Below are positions 34,108-46,260 of a stretch of DNA of 64,000 nt, piece by piece. Every line of letters starts with the position of its first letter. Position 1 is the first letter of the stretch. A program made the position numbers and the translations under genes. The notes beneath the pieces are model-generated. The model was not told the origin of the DNA, ran no database searches, and was given only the letters and a program-made list of their open reading frames with translations. The DNA is from Adiantum capillus-veneris (lineage: Eukaryota; Streptophyta; Polypodiopsida; Polypodiales; Pteridaceae), in contig CM043969.1 of assembly GCA_014529385.2 (NCBI GenBank), positions 17,425,446 through 17,489,445 of the forward strand. Reading direction: 5' to 3'.

Positions 34108-34333
34108 TGTTGGAATTAGGGTTGCAGAGAAACACACACAGCTTGGAGAAGACAAAGGAAGCTCAAGGAACACAATAAAGAGTGTGTTACTCAGTGTGCA
34201 ATGGAAAGATAGATAGCCCTAGAGTGATGGGCGTATATACAATGCTCGGGGAAAAAACCTCCTAAAGAGGGAAAAAATGCCCCGGCGGTCCTAGTGTGTT
34301 CACACACATCACTACCACATGTATATGGTAACA
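34108..34333 (-). repeat. B3 5' LTR
   Basis: 226 bp. It differs from the 3' LTR by about eight substitutions and one single-base indel. Confidence 0.95.
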
Positions 34334-34672
34334 TGAAAGTCAATTGTTATTGTGCAATGATGCATGCTTGTCATATTCATGGGTGGAGCGAACGATGGTG
34401 GAAACGTTGCATGGCTCTATAGCAACTAACAAATTCTTCTAGGCTGATGGGATGGTCCTTCGGTTTGTCTTGTTCCTTTGTTTGCATGGGTCCTTGGTTT
34501 GTTCCACTTTGATGGGGATCAGATCGGTGATGAATCGGGGGAAGGTTCTTCCCTAGGTTTCATAGTCACGATTGGATTTGGAGAAGGTGCCATAGAACTT
34601 AACATGAGTGCTGGCATGCTCGTGGTGATGGTGGTATCCTAGCTCTTGTTTTTTGGGTATGGTTTGGTAGGT
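34334..34672. other. Spacer between B3 and G2
   Basis: 339 bp without a recognisable gene or repeat. It is the other flank of the B3 insertion site. Confidence 0.5.
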
Positions 34673-35274
34673 TGTTAACCCTCACGACTCACGGAAACCC
34701 TATCACCTACGACGGACGTAGTAACCTACGGCGGGCATTGTATTATTTATTTGGTAGAGTCAGGTACCGGGCTTGTCGGTCCAATAGGAAAAGGGTAAGA
34801 GTGATCGCCGATGAGAGGCGCACTCTAAATGGAACATTCAAGGGATTAATTGGCTAAGCATGGGCGCCCAAGTGTGAATGGGGCGAGCTCATATAAAAGT
34901 CAACTAAACCTAAAATTCACTCATTCTCTCATTTGTGCAATTGAAGAGTGCTCTTGCTCCATCTCCATCTTCTTCTTCTTCATCTCCTTGTGTGTGTGTG
35001 TGTGTATGTGTGAGAGAGTGAGAGAGGGAGTGTGTGTGCGATCGAGCATTACGAAGGCACGACATCGGCGAGGCGGTTGAGAGCGGCGTAGCCGCGTCTC
35101 CTTCTTCTTCGCGGCGAGGAATCCTCCACGAAGCAAGCCTAGAGCGGTGAGTGACACACCATCGCCTTCTTTGAGATTACTAGTTTAGGCTTGTTGTGTG
35201 CTTGGAGCCATTTGTGGCTCGCACACGGTGTATCGGCAAGTTCCTTGCTTTGACACGTGCGACATACGCGCACA
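34673..35274 (+). repeat. G2 5' LTR
   Basis: 602 bp, TGTTAACCCTCACG to GCGCACA. It contains a palindrome TGGGCGCCCA (34861-34870) and a TATA box 30 bases after it. Confidence 0.93.
34891..34899 (+). promoter_or_regulatory. G2 LTR TATA box
   Basis: ATATAAAAG at 34891-34899 follows the palindromic TGGGCGCCCA element, and transcription would run rightward into the leader. Confidence 0.6.
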
Positions 35275-35278
35275 TTTT

Positions 35279-35296
35279 TGGCGCTGTTGTCGGGGA
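35279..35296 (+). other. G2 primer-binding site (tRNA-Asp-like)
   Basis: TGGCGCTGTTGTCGGGGA, four bases after the LTR. It differs from the G1 site at a few positions. Confidence 0.88.
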
Positions 35297-36056
35297 ATGC
35301 CGTGCATTAAGCTCGAGTAGCACTCTGTGCTTCTCCGTGGTGCAATTTCAATTATAGGAAAGGTAGGGAAGGAGTGTGTGTGTGTTGAGAAGAGGGATTT
35401 GGTGTTATACTGTGTGTTTTTTTTGTTAATGGAGTTTTCAAAGGTACTGTGTTTATTCTCTGTGTATTAAGGTAGTTAGTTTTCTTTGTTAATGGAGATT
35501 GCAAAGGTACTGTGTTTATTCTCTGTGTATTAAGGTAGTTAGTTTTCTGTGTACAGTAAGTAGGAAGTAGATTAGTGAGAGTTAATAGAGTGTGTTAGTG
35601 TGTAAGAGTAGGTGTATTAGTTAGAAGTACGTAGATAGAGTGTGTGTGTGCTCTCGCGCAGGCCGCGACGACCTTATCCTTTCTTTTTTTTCTTTAAAAA
35701 AAAATAAAAAAAATTAAAGGTAGGACCGGGATCGGGAATATCTCCCAAACCCAAGCCCAGTCCAAGCTCACGCTCAGGCCTAGGCCTCAGTCGCCTTTTG
35801 AAAAAACGAATTTTAGCTTCACACGTAGCTAAAAATTGATTTTTTGAGGACCAACGGAACGTCAGATGCCCAAAAATTGTGTTGTAAAGCACACAACGAC
35901 CCTCTATGTGATACGCTCGTTTTGAGCTATCACACACTTTAATCAAAAAAATCAAACATTAAAAAACATTCAAAAAACATCAAAAACAAGAAAAAATCAA
36001 GTAGAAAACGGGGTGCAAAACACCCACAAAACAAAGCAAGTAACCTTTGAGGGTAC
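35297..36056 (+). other. G2 leader
   Basis: A non-coding leader with a twice-repeated ~60-bp unit (around 35420-35550) containing TACTGTGTTTATTCTCTGTG, a GTGTGTG run, and an A/T-rich stretch near 35685-35720. It is collinear with the G1 leader. Confidence 0.7.
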
Positions 36057-36086
36057 TTGCCGACACTTGTAGGGCACCCAAAGCAC

Positions 36087-39000
36087 ATGTATCTACGCTC
36101 TGGTCGTGTGCTAGAGTCCGAACAAGTAGCTAGTGCTTTGATTTACGGGGGTACTCACTATCCTTCCACGCTAAGGTGTAGGCCCTCGGCGGGGACCCAA
36201 GGTAGTGAAACCCAAGACCCAAATATAGCGGCTAGCGACTCTTCCTCTGACTACGATAATATGGAAGAGCATCTTACACAAAGCCCCAGGGGAACAAATG
36301 AAACCGTACCTAGATGGGCCCGACAACCTGGAACTAGTGTTTTTAGCCATTTGATGGAAACTTTTAGTAGAGCTACGCGCTCTGAACCTGCGGCTAGTGA
36401 AGTAAACGAAGGGGGTGGGGAAGTAGAATCACCATTCACATCTCCTGTAGACCCCACACTCCCTCAGAGTGTCCACGTGGACATTCTACCTACCTCATTT
36501 AATGAGGTCCCTACCGAGCTACCACCTTCCAAAGTCGCCTCTAAGGTAGCGGTGACTAAAAGTTAAAACACGGGAAGCAACATTGCATCCACCTCATGGC
36601 AACCCTCTAGTACACCAAGTTTGGATGGGGTATTTCTCAATGAAAATTGGGAATATGACCTACACACGGAGACTTTGACCGACCTATACATGGGTTACAC
36701 ATACCATGTGGGTTGGTTAGAAGTTGTACAATCCATATCTAGTGCCACTAGTCTAGAGGAACAACAACACATGATCTGCAATGTCATCCATAGGATTATC
36801 CAGTCCGAGAGGCAAATCGAGGAATAAACATACCTTCGACGGGTCCTATGCAATTTTTAGACACGGGCAAAGAGAAACAACCCACTCTATCACAAATGGA
36901 GACTCCCCCAATGAGTCCCATCGATCCCCCATATGTTGTTTCGCCAGGGGTCTCAATGCAATCTAAGCCCACAAGTGATAGCTTCACCTTTCCAAGTCTA
37001 GCTCATCTTTCCCTGGATGACACCACGGATACCATGCCTACCCCAATGATGGGCATGCCAAGAAACACACCATGGACCTCGTTTGTTAGTAAAGCACCGC
37101 TACATGGTATCTCAATGCCTGCAATAGTACCTACAAGTGTGTACCAATCGTATGCACCTATGGGTCCACGTACTCCTGTAGTCTCTACTCCTCCCATTGT
37201 CTCAACTACCTATGCTCCACAACCACAATACACAAGTTCTTATTTCCATGGGACTATACCGGCTAGCATTAGCATGTCACATCCGACGTCTGCTATGCCT
37301 AGGGCCACACATATGAACTTTGGACCACCACATGTCACAACATCGTACCCAACGTGGAACCCAAGGGCTTCCTATGCGCCAAGCCCAATGCCAATACCTA
37401 CTCCACATGTAGTCTCTGGAGCGCCTTCACCCACGGTGCTTGCTCATTTAGGTGACTTGGCAACATTTGCTCAAGGTATTGGTCGATCTATTGCTGAGAA
37501 TATGCGTAACACATCTGATAGAGAGCCTAGAAGTAAGGCAGTACAAATAGCCAAGCTCACACAAAAATTTAGTGGAGACGGGGATGTGAGAAAGAATATC
37601 GAAGTGTTTGAACAAATATGCGATTCTCTAGGAGAACCAATGACATACATAAGAGCAATGCTTTAAGCCTAACCTTAAGTGGAAAGGCTGGGGATTGGTA
37701 TAGAACCCTAAGGGTGGAAGAAACAATGATTTACCCTACTCTTAGGAGACTGTTCTTAAAAGAATACATACGAGAGGGAGTGCTTTGGGGTGTAGCCTCT
37801 CAGCTCCAGAAAGCCCAACGAGAGGAAGGAGAGTCGGTGAGAGACTTTATAAGTCGCTTGAAGCATTTGAATTCTTGTTGTAATCCAAATGAGCGCTTCA
37901 ACAATAACCAATTTCTTGATAGATTCATTAGGGGATTACGACATGAGGATATCTACAATGGTCTAGTCATTAGAGGTATCACCACTTGGGAAGCAGTCAC
38001 CACCAATGCGATCCAATTGGAGGATAATTTAATGATTCAAGGAGAAAGAGTGTCTGTTGAGCCTAAATCTATTAGCTCACAAGCATCGGGGCATGAGCCA
38101 AAGATATCTGAGATGACTTTAGCAGATCTCACGAAGCCTATTCAAGAGAGTCTTAGAGACAATCGTGCTCCGCAAAACAATCATATGTATCCAAGAAGGG
38201 ATCAACAATGGTGCTCAGTATGCTATGGACCGCATAGTACCAGTGAATGCCCTACTTTTAGAGTAAAATTCAATGGGCACTGCAATGCCTGTGGGAGGTA
38301 TGGTCATCAAGCTAAGGATTGCATAGTATTTAAGCGTGTGATGGCCAATAGACCAACCTTAGCATGGACAGACACACCTCGAGTGCCTGCATTGATGCCG
38401 GCCCCACCTCTTGAACAAACAGCACAACCCATGGTCCCTAGGGCCCAAAACGTTGTTCAAACAACACCTTTACCACCTCCAGTGCTAGGACCGCAACCAC
38501 CACATCCGAGAATCACTTCTGTGAATCAAGTGGGTTGTGAGTCCTCTATTTCTTGTTTGGAAGGCTGTGAGGAAGATATAGATCCTAATATCGCCTATGG
38601 GATGGATGTGCTTGAAGAAAGTCCACAATACTACATGGAGGACTATTGGGGACAAGTCAAACCTGTATATCAAGTAGCTGCTCTTGCGGCAAGAGGCCAA
38701 AATATCAATTACACTGCTAAGAGACCACCTCTTCAATGCTATCAGTGTGGAGGTCCACATCGTGTAGCCGAGTGTCCTATTAGGCTACAAAAGAACGCCA
38801 CACTAATGCAAACCAATCAAGCGAGCACGTCTACAATGCCGATACTCATGTGTAATCGATGTGGCATAGATCATTTGATTGCCCAATGTCCAAATAATCC
38901 AAATGCACCGAAGATCACGCCATTAAACTTGATTGAAGTTACTGAGGAGCCATCACCAAGTACACCTGTGGTACCAGTAAATGTACTCACACGATCGATG

Positions 39001-39931
39001 CTCCAAAAAAAAAATTATAATCTTGAGGAAAGAGACACGGCATCAATTGACCAATCTCAGAAAAAGAAGAAAACACAAAGAAAGAGATCGCAAAAAGCAG
39101 CGAAGTCAGACCCCAGTTTAATGACCAACATAGGGACTGGTGATGACCCGGTATATATGAACGACGTTGAAGAAGATTCTGATTCAGGTGAAACCATGGA
39201 GACCAAAACGACCACTAACATAGAAACCAACAAGGAAGATCTTCATGAGCCACAATGGCCAAGATCCAAGAAGAAGATAGGAACTTACCCAAACCCTACA
39301 TAGGATATTGAGCGAGTCAAGCAATTAAGGAGTTTGGTAGAAGATACCCAAAGGGATCTAGAACCAGCACCTAGGAAGATCTAGATTACAGACACCGTGT
39401 TCCCTACGAAACAACAACCTCACCAAGTCCATAGACCCTTGGACATACCTAGTGTCATCCAAGAAGAAAGTGATTTAAAGTCATGGAAAAGTGGGCGTAC
39501 TCACTTCTTGATGGAAAGAATGTTTATAGAGGGACTACCTGATCCTATCGAAGAAATGGAGATCCCATCTTCCCCACGTCAAGGGACTCAAGGCCAAAAG
39601 GTGTCGTTAAACATTGCCAAACTTATGGATTTCATGTCTTCAGAAGTTAGAACCACCATTATGTCCAAACTATATAAAGACCCCGAGCTAGTCTCAGCTC
39701 TTCGAGCCTTCCTCAATGGAGAACTGAAGTTTGGGCTACCACAATTTTCACAGATGGATGGAGCTAGGGAGATGCCAATAGAGGAGGAACACATAGATCC
39801 ACAACCCAACCTAGATGAGAACCTTGTTATAGAAATATCTGTTAACAAGTTGGGACAATACTTTGAGGGTGTTGAATCCAATGCGACCATACCAATCACT
39901 ACTAAGGGATTAACTGTGAAGGGAATACTTG
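36087..39931 (+). pseudogene. G2 Gag with four zinc knuckles
   Basis: The start at 36087 (Met-Tyr-Leu-Arg-Ser-Gly) matches the G1 Gag start. Order: Ser/Glu-rich N-terminal domain, Pro/Thr-rich linker (36900-37440), Gag core (about 37540-38040), four CCHC knuckles at about 38212, 38281, 38737 and 38851, a basic Lys/Arg stretch (39060-39110), an acidic segment and a helical stretch leading to the protease. Breaks: stop at 36564, a shift near 36825, a one-base deletion near 37636 (intact in G1), and TAG stops at 39301 and about 39382. The knuckles are of CX2CX3HX4C and CX2CX4HX4C types. Gag would package the element RNA. This copy is not translatable as one protein. Confidence 0.85.
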
Positions 39932-40220
39932 ATGGTGGCGCTGGGTTAGCATTGTGACTAAAAATTGTTTGGAAGCTATGGGAAGACCTCACCTTGCGAC
40001 CACAACCATAGTAGTGAAGATGGCCAATGGGTCTATTGTTAAACCTATTGGGATGCTAGAAGATCTCAAGATCAAGGTCTTTGGACATAAAATAAGGATT
40101 ACCATTATTGTTATGGATTTCTCCAAACACACTATGGCATCGGAGATGATCTTAGGACGTCCTTTCATGAGGGAAGCAAAAATGGTTCATGACTGGTCTA
40201 AGAACCATGTCTACCTGTAG
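39880..40220 (+). pseudogene. G2 retropepsin-like protease domain
   Basis: The active-site region reads I-L-D-G-G-A-G (codon for Asp at 39931), with Gly in place of the usual Ser/Thr after Asp. The flap and C-terminal region follow (M-A-N-G-S, then I-L-G-R-P-F), typical of plant retroviral-type aspartic proteases. A one-base shift just after the D-G-G-A separates the two halves. A TAG at 40218-40220 ends the open stretch, but the same frame continues beyond it. It would cut the Gag polyprotein. D-G-G-A also occurs in the unrelated gypsy remnant near 52970. Confidence 0.75.
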
Positions 40221-41156
40221 TTTCAAGATTCTGTCATTCGAGTGGATCTTGTGACGGGTCGAGCACATCCTCTAGGAAACATGTTTATAATTGATCATAG
40301 ATCTGACACCACAGTTCACTCGGCCCCAGTGCAGTATTGTTACACGTGTAAAGCGGACACTGATGTTGGGGAAGATTCTCCTTATATGGATGTACTACCT
40401 GGGATGACTGAGTCGGACAATGTGGATTGGGTCCAACTAGGATCAACCATAGACACTTGGGGAAACAAGGGGACGACTTGGGTAACACCTGAGGGGGATG
40501 AAATGCCTGTACCTTTAAATATGCTACAAGCAATGCATATAGCTCCTGGCAAGACTCATCCTAATATAACGAAGAAAACATACAAGTGGGTCCCTAAAGC
40601 TTCTTTAGCGACCATGGCTAGTACTAAAAAACAGAAGGCTTGTAAGAAACGTACCACTCGCTCCAAGAAAAGTAAGAAAATGTGGCGTTGGATTCCTAAA
40701 CGACTATTGGAAGCCCAAGGCTACTATGAAGGAAATGATCAAATCTGGGTGTCAAAACGTAGATTGCGCTCTTACTTATCACCGGACCCATGTGATCCCA
40801 ATCCTGTAGCTCCCAAACGAATCAACGATCGCGGAAAGAAAAAAATCACAGAATGCTACACACCCGTTCCATAGCTAGTTTGGGTGCCGAAGAAAGAACA
40901 ATTTTTTCCACCTAGCTCAGGAAGGGGGGAGTCCCATGAAGCTTCTAGCTCCTCATGTAATGCATCCATAGAGGTAAAAGCTTCTCCACAGCCTCCACCT
41001 ATAATAGTGGACCTCCATGAAGCTACAAAGGACTCCACAGCTCCCAGTGTTCAAGAATCACCTGATGAACCACTTCAAGTTCGATCCTGGGAAAGTACCT
41101 TACCACCCTTGCAACTCGACGAGGCACCTAAGGTAATAGAAAACTACTGGAAATAA
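40221..41156 (+). pseudogene. G2 C-terminal tail with repeated W-V-P-K motifs
   Basis: The frame continues from the protease with TAG stops at 40218 and 40872 and ends at TAA 41154-41156. It has an acidic first part, then a very basic middle with four spaced motifs of the form W-[VI]-[PS]-K (codons starting near 40587, 40689, 40746 and 40881), then a Ser/Pro-rich end. No known domain. The spacing and basic context suggest nucleic-acid or particle binding, which is inference. Reverse transcriptase would be expected here in an autonomous element, so this tail sits in place of pol. Confidence 0.6.
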
Positions 41157-42865
41157 TCCCCACCTATTACCAACTGGAACAATTGGTTTCAAAGGGTGAC
41201 AAGCTCATTTCAAACGATATGATCTACCCAAGGAAGGGCGGAGTGTTTGCTGACATCCATCATTCACTTGCTTCCCTCTCAACCTTCCTCCCTGACCTCT
41301 TAATTTCCAATCTTAGGGAATGTATATATATAGCCTTATACTCACAAAAAACAAAAATAATAAAGACCAAGAGCAATTAGCAAACGAGTATGCACAATAA
41401 AAGTCAAAAAATTGACCCAGACCTACACATTCACATCCGGTACACTGAAACAAAGACCTATGTCATTAAACAGCTTTGATCCTCATCACTCGAGTGATGG
41501 AGGGTAGGTAGAATTAGTACGATAGGAGTGTTTCTGTGTTAGAGTTGAGTGATTAGCAAAGTTCCTTTTTCCCACTGATGTGCCTCCTAGAGGTATTGTT
41601 TGTATTTCCTTGTGTGTACAGGAACGTGTTGCTATTGTTAGGATTTGGACCTTCATGGGATCTTTCTCTCATTCACACTTCAAAGCAAGCGCGACCATCG
41701 ACACAAACAGGTGTTTCTTGTCCATTAGCATTGCCCCTTATATTTTTGCATCCATGTTTGTCTGCTTTAATTGTGATTGGTAGCATAATATCCAACACAT
41801 TTGCTTAGTATCAAACATTTAATTCAATGTCATTTTTTGTCATAATCACTTGTCTAGGTTTAAACATCAAGCAAGTTCGACTAAGCTAGTTTGACCAAGT
41901 TAGGTGTTAGAGATCTTCTCTTAATACCATGGGGAATGCCTTCCTAATGATCAATGGCTACTTGGGTTCTTAATCCGATTTAGGCAGCATTGTGTGAAAT
42001 GTACTAGGGCTTTCTAGTGGGCTTGACCCTATTGACCTTTAGCTTAAGTATTATAAAGGGAGTTTACTAATGTGATGAGCCTGGGGAGGGTAACAGTGTT
42101 ATATGACCCCCCAAAGTTACAAAATTAAAATGTTGGAAATTAACAAACAAAAAATCAAAGTGCCACAATGTAAAATCTTAAGCTGGAAGAGAAATCTCAG
42201 CTTGATTGGGCACTTCACTCACATGTATCGCCTATGGTACTAGAGCCCTAGAGGTTCCCAGTGTGGGCGCTTTTCCTTGAAAAGCAAAAAACCCAAGGCA
42301 TACAAAATAAGCACACACATCAAAATTGAATCACTGTGAAAAGACTTTGGGGGGTCAAAGAAAAGGTAATCAGTCAGGCGATGATTTCATGAGAAATTCC
42401 TTTTATCGTAGCTTAACTACAAGGTCTTCTAGGTATAGCCTCTAGTCAGCCCTCGAACATGAAATACTTGGCTCTCACGATTAAACAACTTAATTGACCA
42501 GAGAAAATTAAGAAGCTTACCCATGGTATTAATAGTCGATCTCTAGTGCCTTTCGACCGTTAAATTAGTGACCCCAGACTTGTTTAATTTTTTACCTTTA
42601 CATCTGTTTATGCATTTGATTATATTGTAATTTAATGTTTATTGCTGACAAATTGTTTAAAATTTTGTTACCAATCAATTTGTCTACCTAAAACTGCATA
42701 TGCTTTTTAATCGCTTATGAGAATGCAATTACTGTGCCAATGTTGTTTGATTTTGCAGTGACTGAAGAAGGCTAAGGACATTCATCTCAAATGCTCTTCC
42801 ACCTCGACGAACGAGCTTCAACTCAATGGCTTCCGAGGACGGAATCTACATCAGGAAGGGATGCA
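41157..42865 (+). other. G2 3' non-coding region
   Basis: About 1.7 kb with no convincing frame. Near its end a polypyrimidine stretch and TTTTGCAG (42751-42758) make a good splice acceptor. It is followed by a short open segment that runs over the purine tract into the LTR. A spliced late transcript, as known for Athila elements, is possible. Confidence 0.45.
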
Positions 42866-43477
42866 TGTTAACCCTCACGGCTCACGGACACCCTATCACC
42901 TACGACAGATGTTGTAACCTACGGCGAACATTGTATTATTTATTTGGTAGAGTCAGGTATAGGTCTTGTCGGTCCAATAGGAAAAGGGTAAGAGTGATCG
43001 CCGATGAGAGGCGCACTCTAACTGGAACATTCAAGGGATTAGTTGGCTAAGCATGAGCGCCCAAGTGTGAATGGGGCGAGTTCATATAAAAGTCAACTAA
43101 ACCTAAAATTCACTCATTCTCTCATTTGTGCAATTGAAGAGTGCTCTTGCTCCATATCCATCTTCTTCTTCTTCATCTCCTTGTGTGTGTGTGTGTGTAT
43201 GTGTGAAAGAGTGAGAGAGGGAGAGAGAGGGAGTGTGTGTGCGATCGAGCATTACGAAAGCACGATGGCGGCGAGGCGGTTGAGCACGACATAGCGGCGT
43301 CCCCTTCTTCTTCGCGGTGAGGAATCCTCCACGAAGCAAACGTAGAGCGGTGAGTGACACACCATCGCCTTCTTTGAGATTACTAGTTTAGGCTTGTTGT
43401 GTGCTTGGAGCCATTTGTGGCTCGCACACGGTGTATCTGCAAGTTCCTTGCATTGACACGTGCGACATATGCGCACA
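42866..43477 (+). repeat. G2 3' LTR
   Basis: 612 bp, aligned throughout with 34673-35274. Differences include TGAGCGCCCA in place of the palindrome and a longer GAGA tract. Confidence 0.92.
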
Positions 43478-43482
43478 TAAGT

Positions 43483-44151
43483 AGTTTCTTTAAGATACGG
43501 TTTCAAATGTGCACAAGGATATGGCTCCTTGTAAAAGCCATTATGTGTTCTTGGACCTGGTTGTACTTATGAACGGTTGGTACTCATGGCGGTATCTCTA
43601 CCTGAGCATGTATATATATTTGTTTGGTTTATTTTATTATAAATAGCTCACTCTAGTGACCATTACTAAAAAATCAAGGTGAGTCATGAAGACCCACTTA
43701 AAATTGTATTGTCTTTTATACACACACAATCACAAATTCCTTACATGTCAAGAAAGGTTCACTTAAATAACAAGGTCAAAGGCTCACATTGTAAAATAAA
43801 ATACAAACAATATATTAAATGGATCCATTGACAAACCAAAATTCAATGCGGCCTTTGGAGATGAGGGCTTTATGAAATCCTCTAAGCTACGACATGTTGC
43901 CATGCACTTTCAAAAGTCCACCAAGCAATGGTGAGTTAGCCTACAAGCTAACAGAGAAGCTCCAAAGACATGGAAAGCTTTAAAAGCTTCTAGTGAAGCA
44001 GTTTCTTTCAAGTGATGCCTATCCACAAGCATGCTTTTACACTTAGAAAAAAAAAAGGATTGGATTGTGAAATATAACAAACTAACTTGAAACTAAAATT
44101 AAAAGATGGTATATGAGTGCAAAGCGAGATATGTATAGTTATTATTTTATG

Positions 44152-44192
<41 letters not shown>

Positions 44193-45085
44193 ACACACAC
44201 ACACACACATACAAGGAAAGTTCTAATATATAGGAACAATCCCAAAGGATCTCAAAGATATCTCTTTCGTTCAAGACCTAGTAAAGTAAGAAATAGAAAA
44301 CCAATCTACTACACTCTTGGGTCGTTATTCCAATTTCAAACAACACAAACACACACACACACACACACATACACCCCCCAAACCCACTTTTATGGTCTAC
44401 ATAAGGCTATTGAGGCTTCTTTGTGAGGGAGAAAACAAGAAAGGGATACTAATATTTTAAAACATTTATTGCCATAATAAAATATTAAGTTGTGAAAACA
44501 AGTGTAACAATGAACAATTTAGATTACAATATATTCCAAAAGCATAAAAATAATGACTTAAAAAAAGACTTGGAAGCATTGCAGCAAATTGAAAAAAAAA
44601 AGGTGAAAGAGGATGGGAAAGATTATGGGTGACCCAATACTCAATCCCTCTCTTTAAAGTGAGAGGTACAAAAATGTCAACACCCTCACTACAACACGTC
44701 ATGTAGAAATTGATATGTATATTGATGTAAATAAGCGAGGTTTAAAATTTAAGGGCATCGATATAAACGATGATATAAATGACGAAACCATACCATCGAT
44801 ATTAGCATTAATATTTTAAATGCCGATAAAAGTGTTGCAATGGACGTTGTAATAAGCATCTAAATAATTGCTAATAAATGCATGGTACCATACCGACACC
44901 GACAACCCATATTGATGCCAAAACCTGTAACCTTTTTTGTGAGTTGGCAATAGGTGTTGTATGTACTGCAACACCAAAAACCAACCCTCTCTACTCAAAA
45001 GAAAGAGTGCAAAAGCAATTGCACTCCATTGGCATTTTGGCTTAGAAGTGAGTAGTACAGTGAGTACATATCGGCATTGTAACCA
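43483..45085. other. Intergenic stretch with microsatellites
   Basis: No gene supported. It contains a TC run (44155-44188) followed by CA repeats, and another CA run (about 44343-44369). Confidence 0.55.
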
Positions 45086-45352
45086 TAACAAGATTTTAAA
45101 ACCATAACCATAACAAGATTTCATAACCATAACCATAACAAAATTTCAAACCATAACCATAACCATAACCATAATCATAACTATATCAAGATTCTCAAAC
45201 CATAACCACGATCATAACATGATTCCAAAACCATAGCCATAAACATGAAAAGATTCTGAAACCATAACCATAACCTGATTCTAAAACCATAACCAAAGAA
45301 CAACTCCATAACCATGACCAAAACATGATTCCAAAACCATAACCATAACCAT
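45086..45352. repeat. CCATAA-type minisatellite
   Basis: Many copies of the hexamer AACCAT/CCATAA, in pure runs and as blocks separated by short GATTC-containing spacers. It is not the plant telomere unit (CCCTAAA). Confidence 0.85.
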
Positions 45353-45359
45353 CACAAGA

Positions 45360-46260
45360 AACCTCGTTATCTTCTCCATCGGTGAGTGAGTGGACAATAC
45401 CCCGATTTCTCTTGACTTTAAGAGCTCTGTAAATGTGAGTTTGATTAGCCTCCTTCGGATGGAAAAAGGTTTCTCTGGACAACATTCTGTCCTTCCTCAC
45501 CTATTCCAGTTGGTAGTCAGTCAAGTCTTCCTTGGCTTCCAACCTCCTTCTATGCTCCACTTCTGAGGCAGACTCTGCTTGTGTTTTAGAATTTAGTAGC
45601 TTTACTTCGTCCTCGAGTTGTTTCAAGTGACCCTCATAGTATTTCTTTCTTCTGAGGCCTGCAACTTTGATTTCTTTCTGAATATTCTTGGCAAAGATTT
45701 CCCAAGTCTTAGGGCTTGCTGCATGCACATCTTTGCAAAGTTTGCTCATTTCTTTCAAGGCCATGCTTCTAAACAGGGGTTCTTTGAACAGGTGGGCCCC
45801 TATCAAAAGCAGCTTCTTAGAGCCTTGTGGACAATGAGCCTCTCCTTTGGTTTTTTAAAAATTTCACGCTTAATGGTAGGTGATCTGACAAGCACTGTAA
45901 GGTTACCACCTTCATCTCAAGCAGTGATGGCAGCGAGTCAGCTTGATGAAAGTAGTAGCAATGATCCAACCGAGATGACGTGCCGGCATACTCCAATCTG
46001 GTGTAGGTGAACCCGGACATGTCATTCCAAGGCCCCACCTCCCACATGGTTACCAGAGCCCATTTCTCACACATGCTTATCCATTTGGATCTTTCAAATC
46101 CAGCTAGCTTGGACGAGAGCTTGTTTTGTCCTTTCTCTTCTCCACCATGTTGAAGTCTCCCACTAGAAGCTGTTCCCCTTCAACATGGAGCTGCTTCCAT
46201 ATCATTGCTCTTTCCTTTGTTGAGTAGGTTCCATAAATATTGACAATGCTTTCATTTCTA
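45360..46260 (-). pseudogene. LINE fragment: endonuclease end and linker
   Basis: The minus strand encodes the C-terminal part of an APE-type endonuclease. It has a G-D-F-N-M-V segment (near 46155), S-G-F-T-Y-T-R, S-S-R-L-D and S-D-H-L-P-L (46030-45870). After a frameshift near 45815 comes the linker that leads to reverse transcriptase in plant L1-type LINEs, with an F-F-H-P-K-E-A-N segment near 45470. A TAG at about 45501-45503 lies within. The reverse transcriptase itself is absent, cut at the CCATAA minisatellite. The endonuclease would nick target DNA. Confidence 0.75.

Larger units (their letters stand above)
29178..34333 (-). mobile_element. B3: complete Ty1-copia element, minus strand
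   Basis: A 5156-bp element with LTRs at 29178-29404 and 34108-34333 (about 96% identical by hand) and a perfect TGAAA target duplication (29173-29177 and 34334-34338). It has a tRNA-iMet primer site (34105-34092) and a polypurine tract beside the 3' LTR (29405-29416). Gag, protease, integrase, reverse transcriptase and RNase H lie in one frame with five in-frame stops. It is the best preserved element of the B family in the window. Confidence 0.97.
34673..43477 (+). mobile_element. G2: gypsy-type gag/protease element lacking RT and integrase
   Basis: An 8805-bp element with LTRs at 34673-35274 and 42866-43477. Near-matching 5-bp flanks (TAGGT at 34668-34672, TAAGT at 43478-43482) suggest a target duplication with one change. 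A tRNA-Asp-like primer site follows the 5' LTR and a purine tract (about 42853-42861) precedes the 3' LTR. The coding part (about 36087-41156) gives Gag, a retropepsin-like domain and an unknown tail. The remaining 1.7 kb before the 3' LTR has no coding frame. No reverse transcriptase, RNase H or integrase motif appears, so the element must rely on an autonomous partner. This fits the known TR-GAG class of non-autonomous elements, with extra domains. Confidence 0.88.

Noticed and set aside
45086-45352. Interstitial telomere repeat
   Set aside because: The unit is CCATAA, not the plant CCCTAAA or a known variant.
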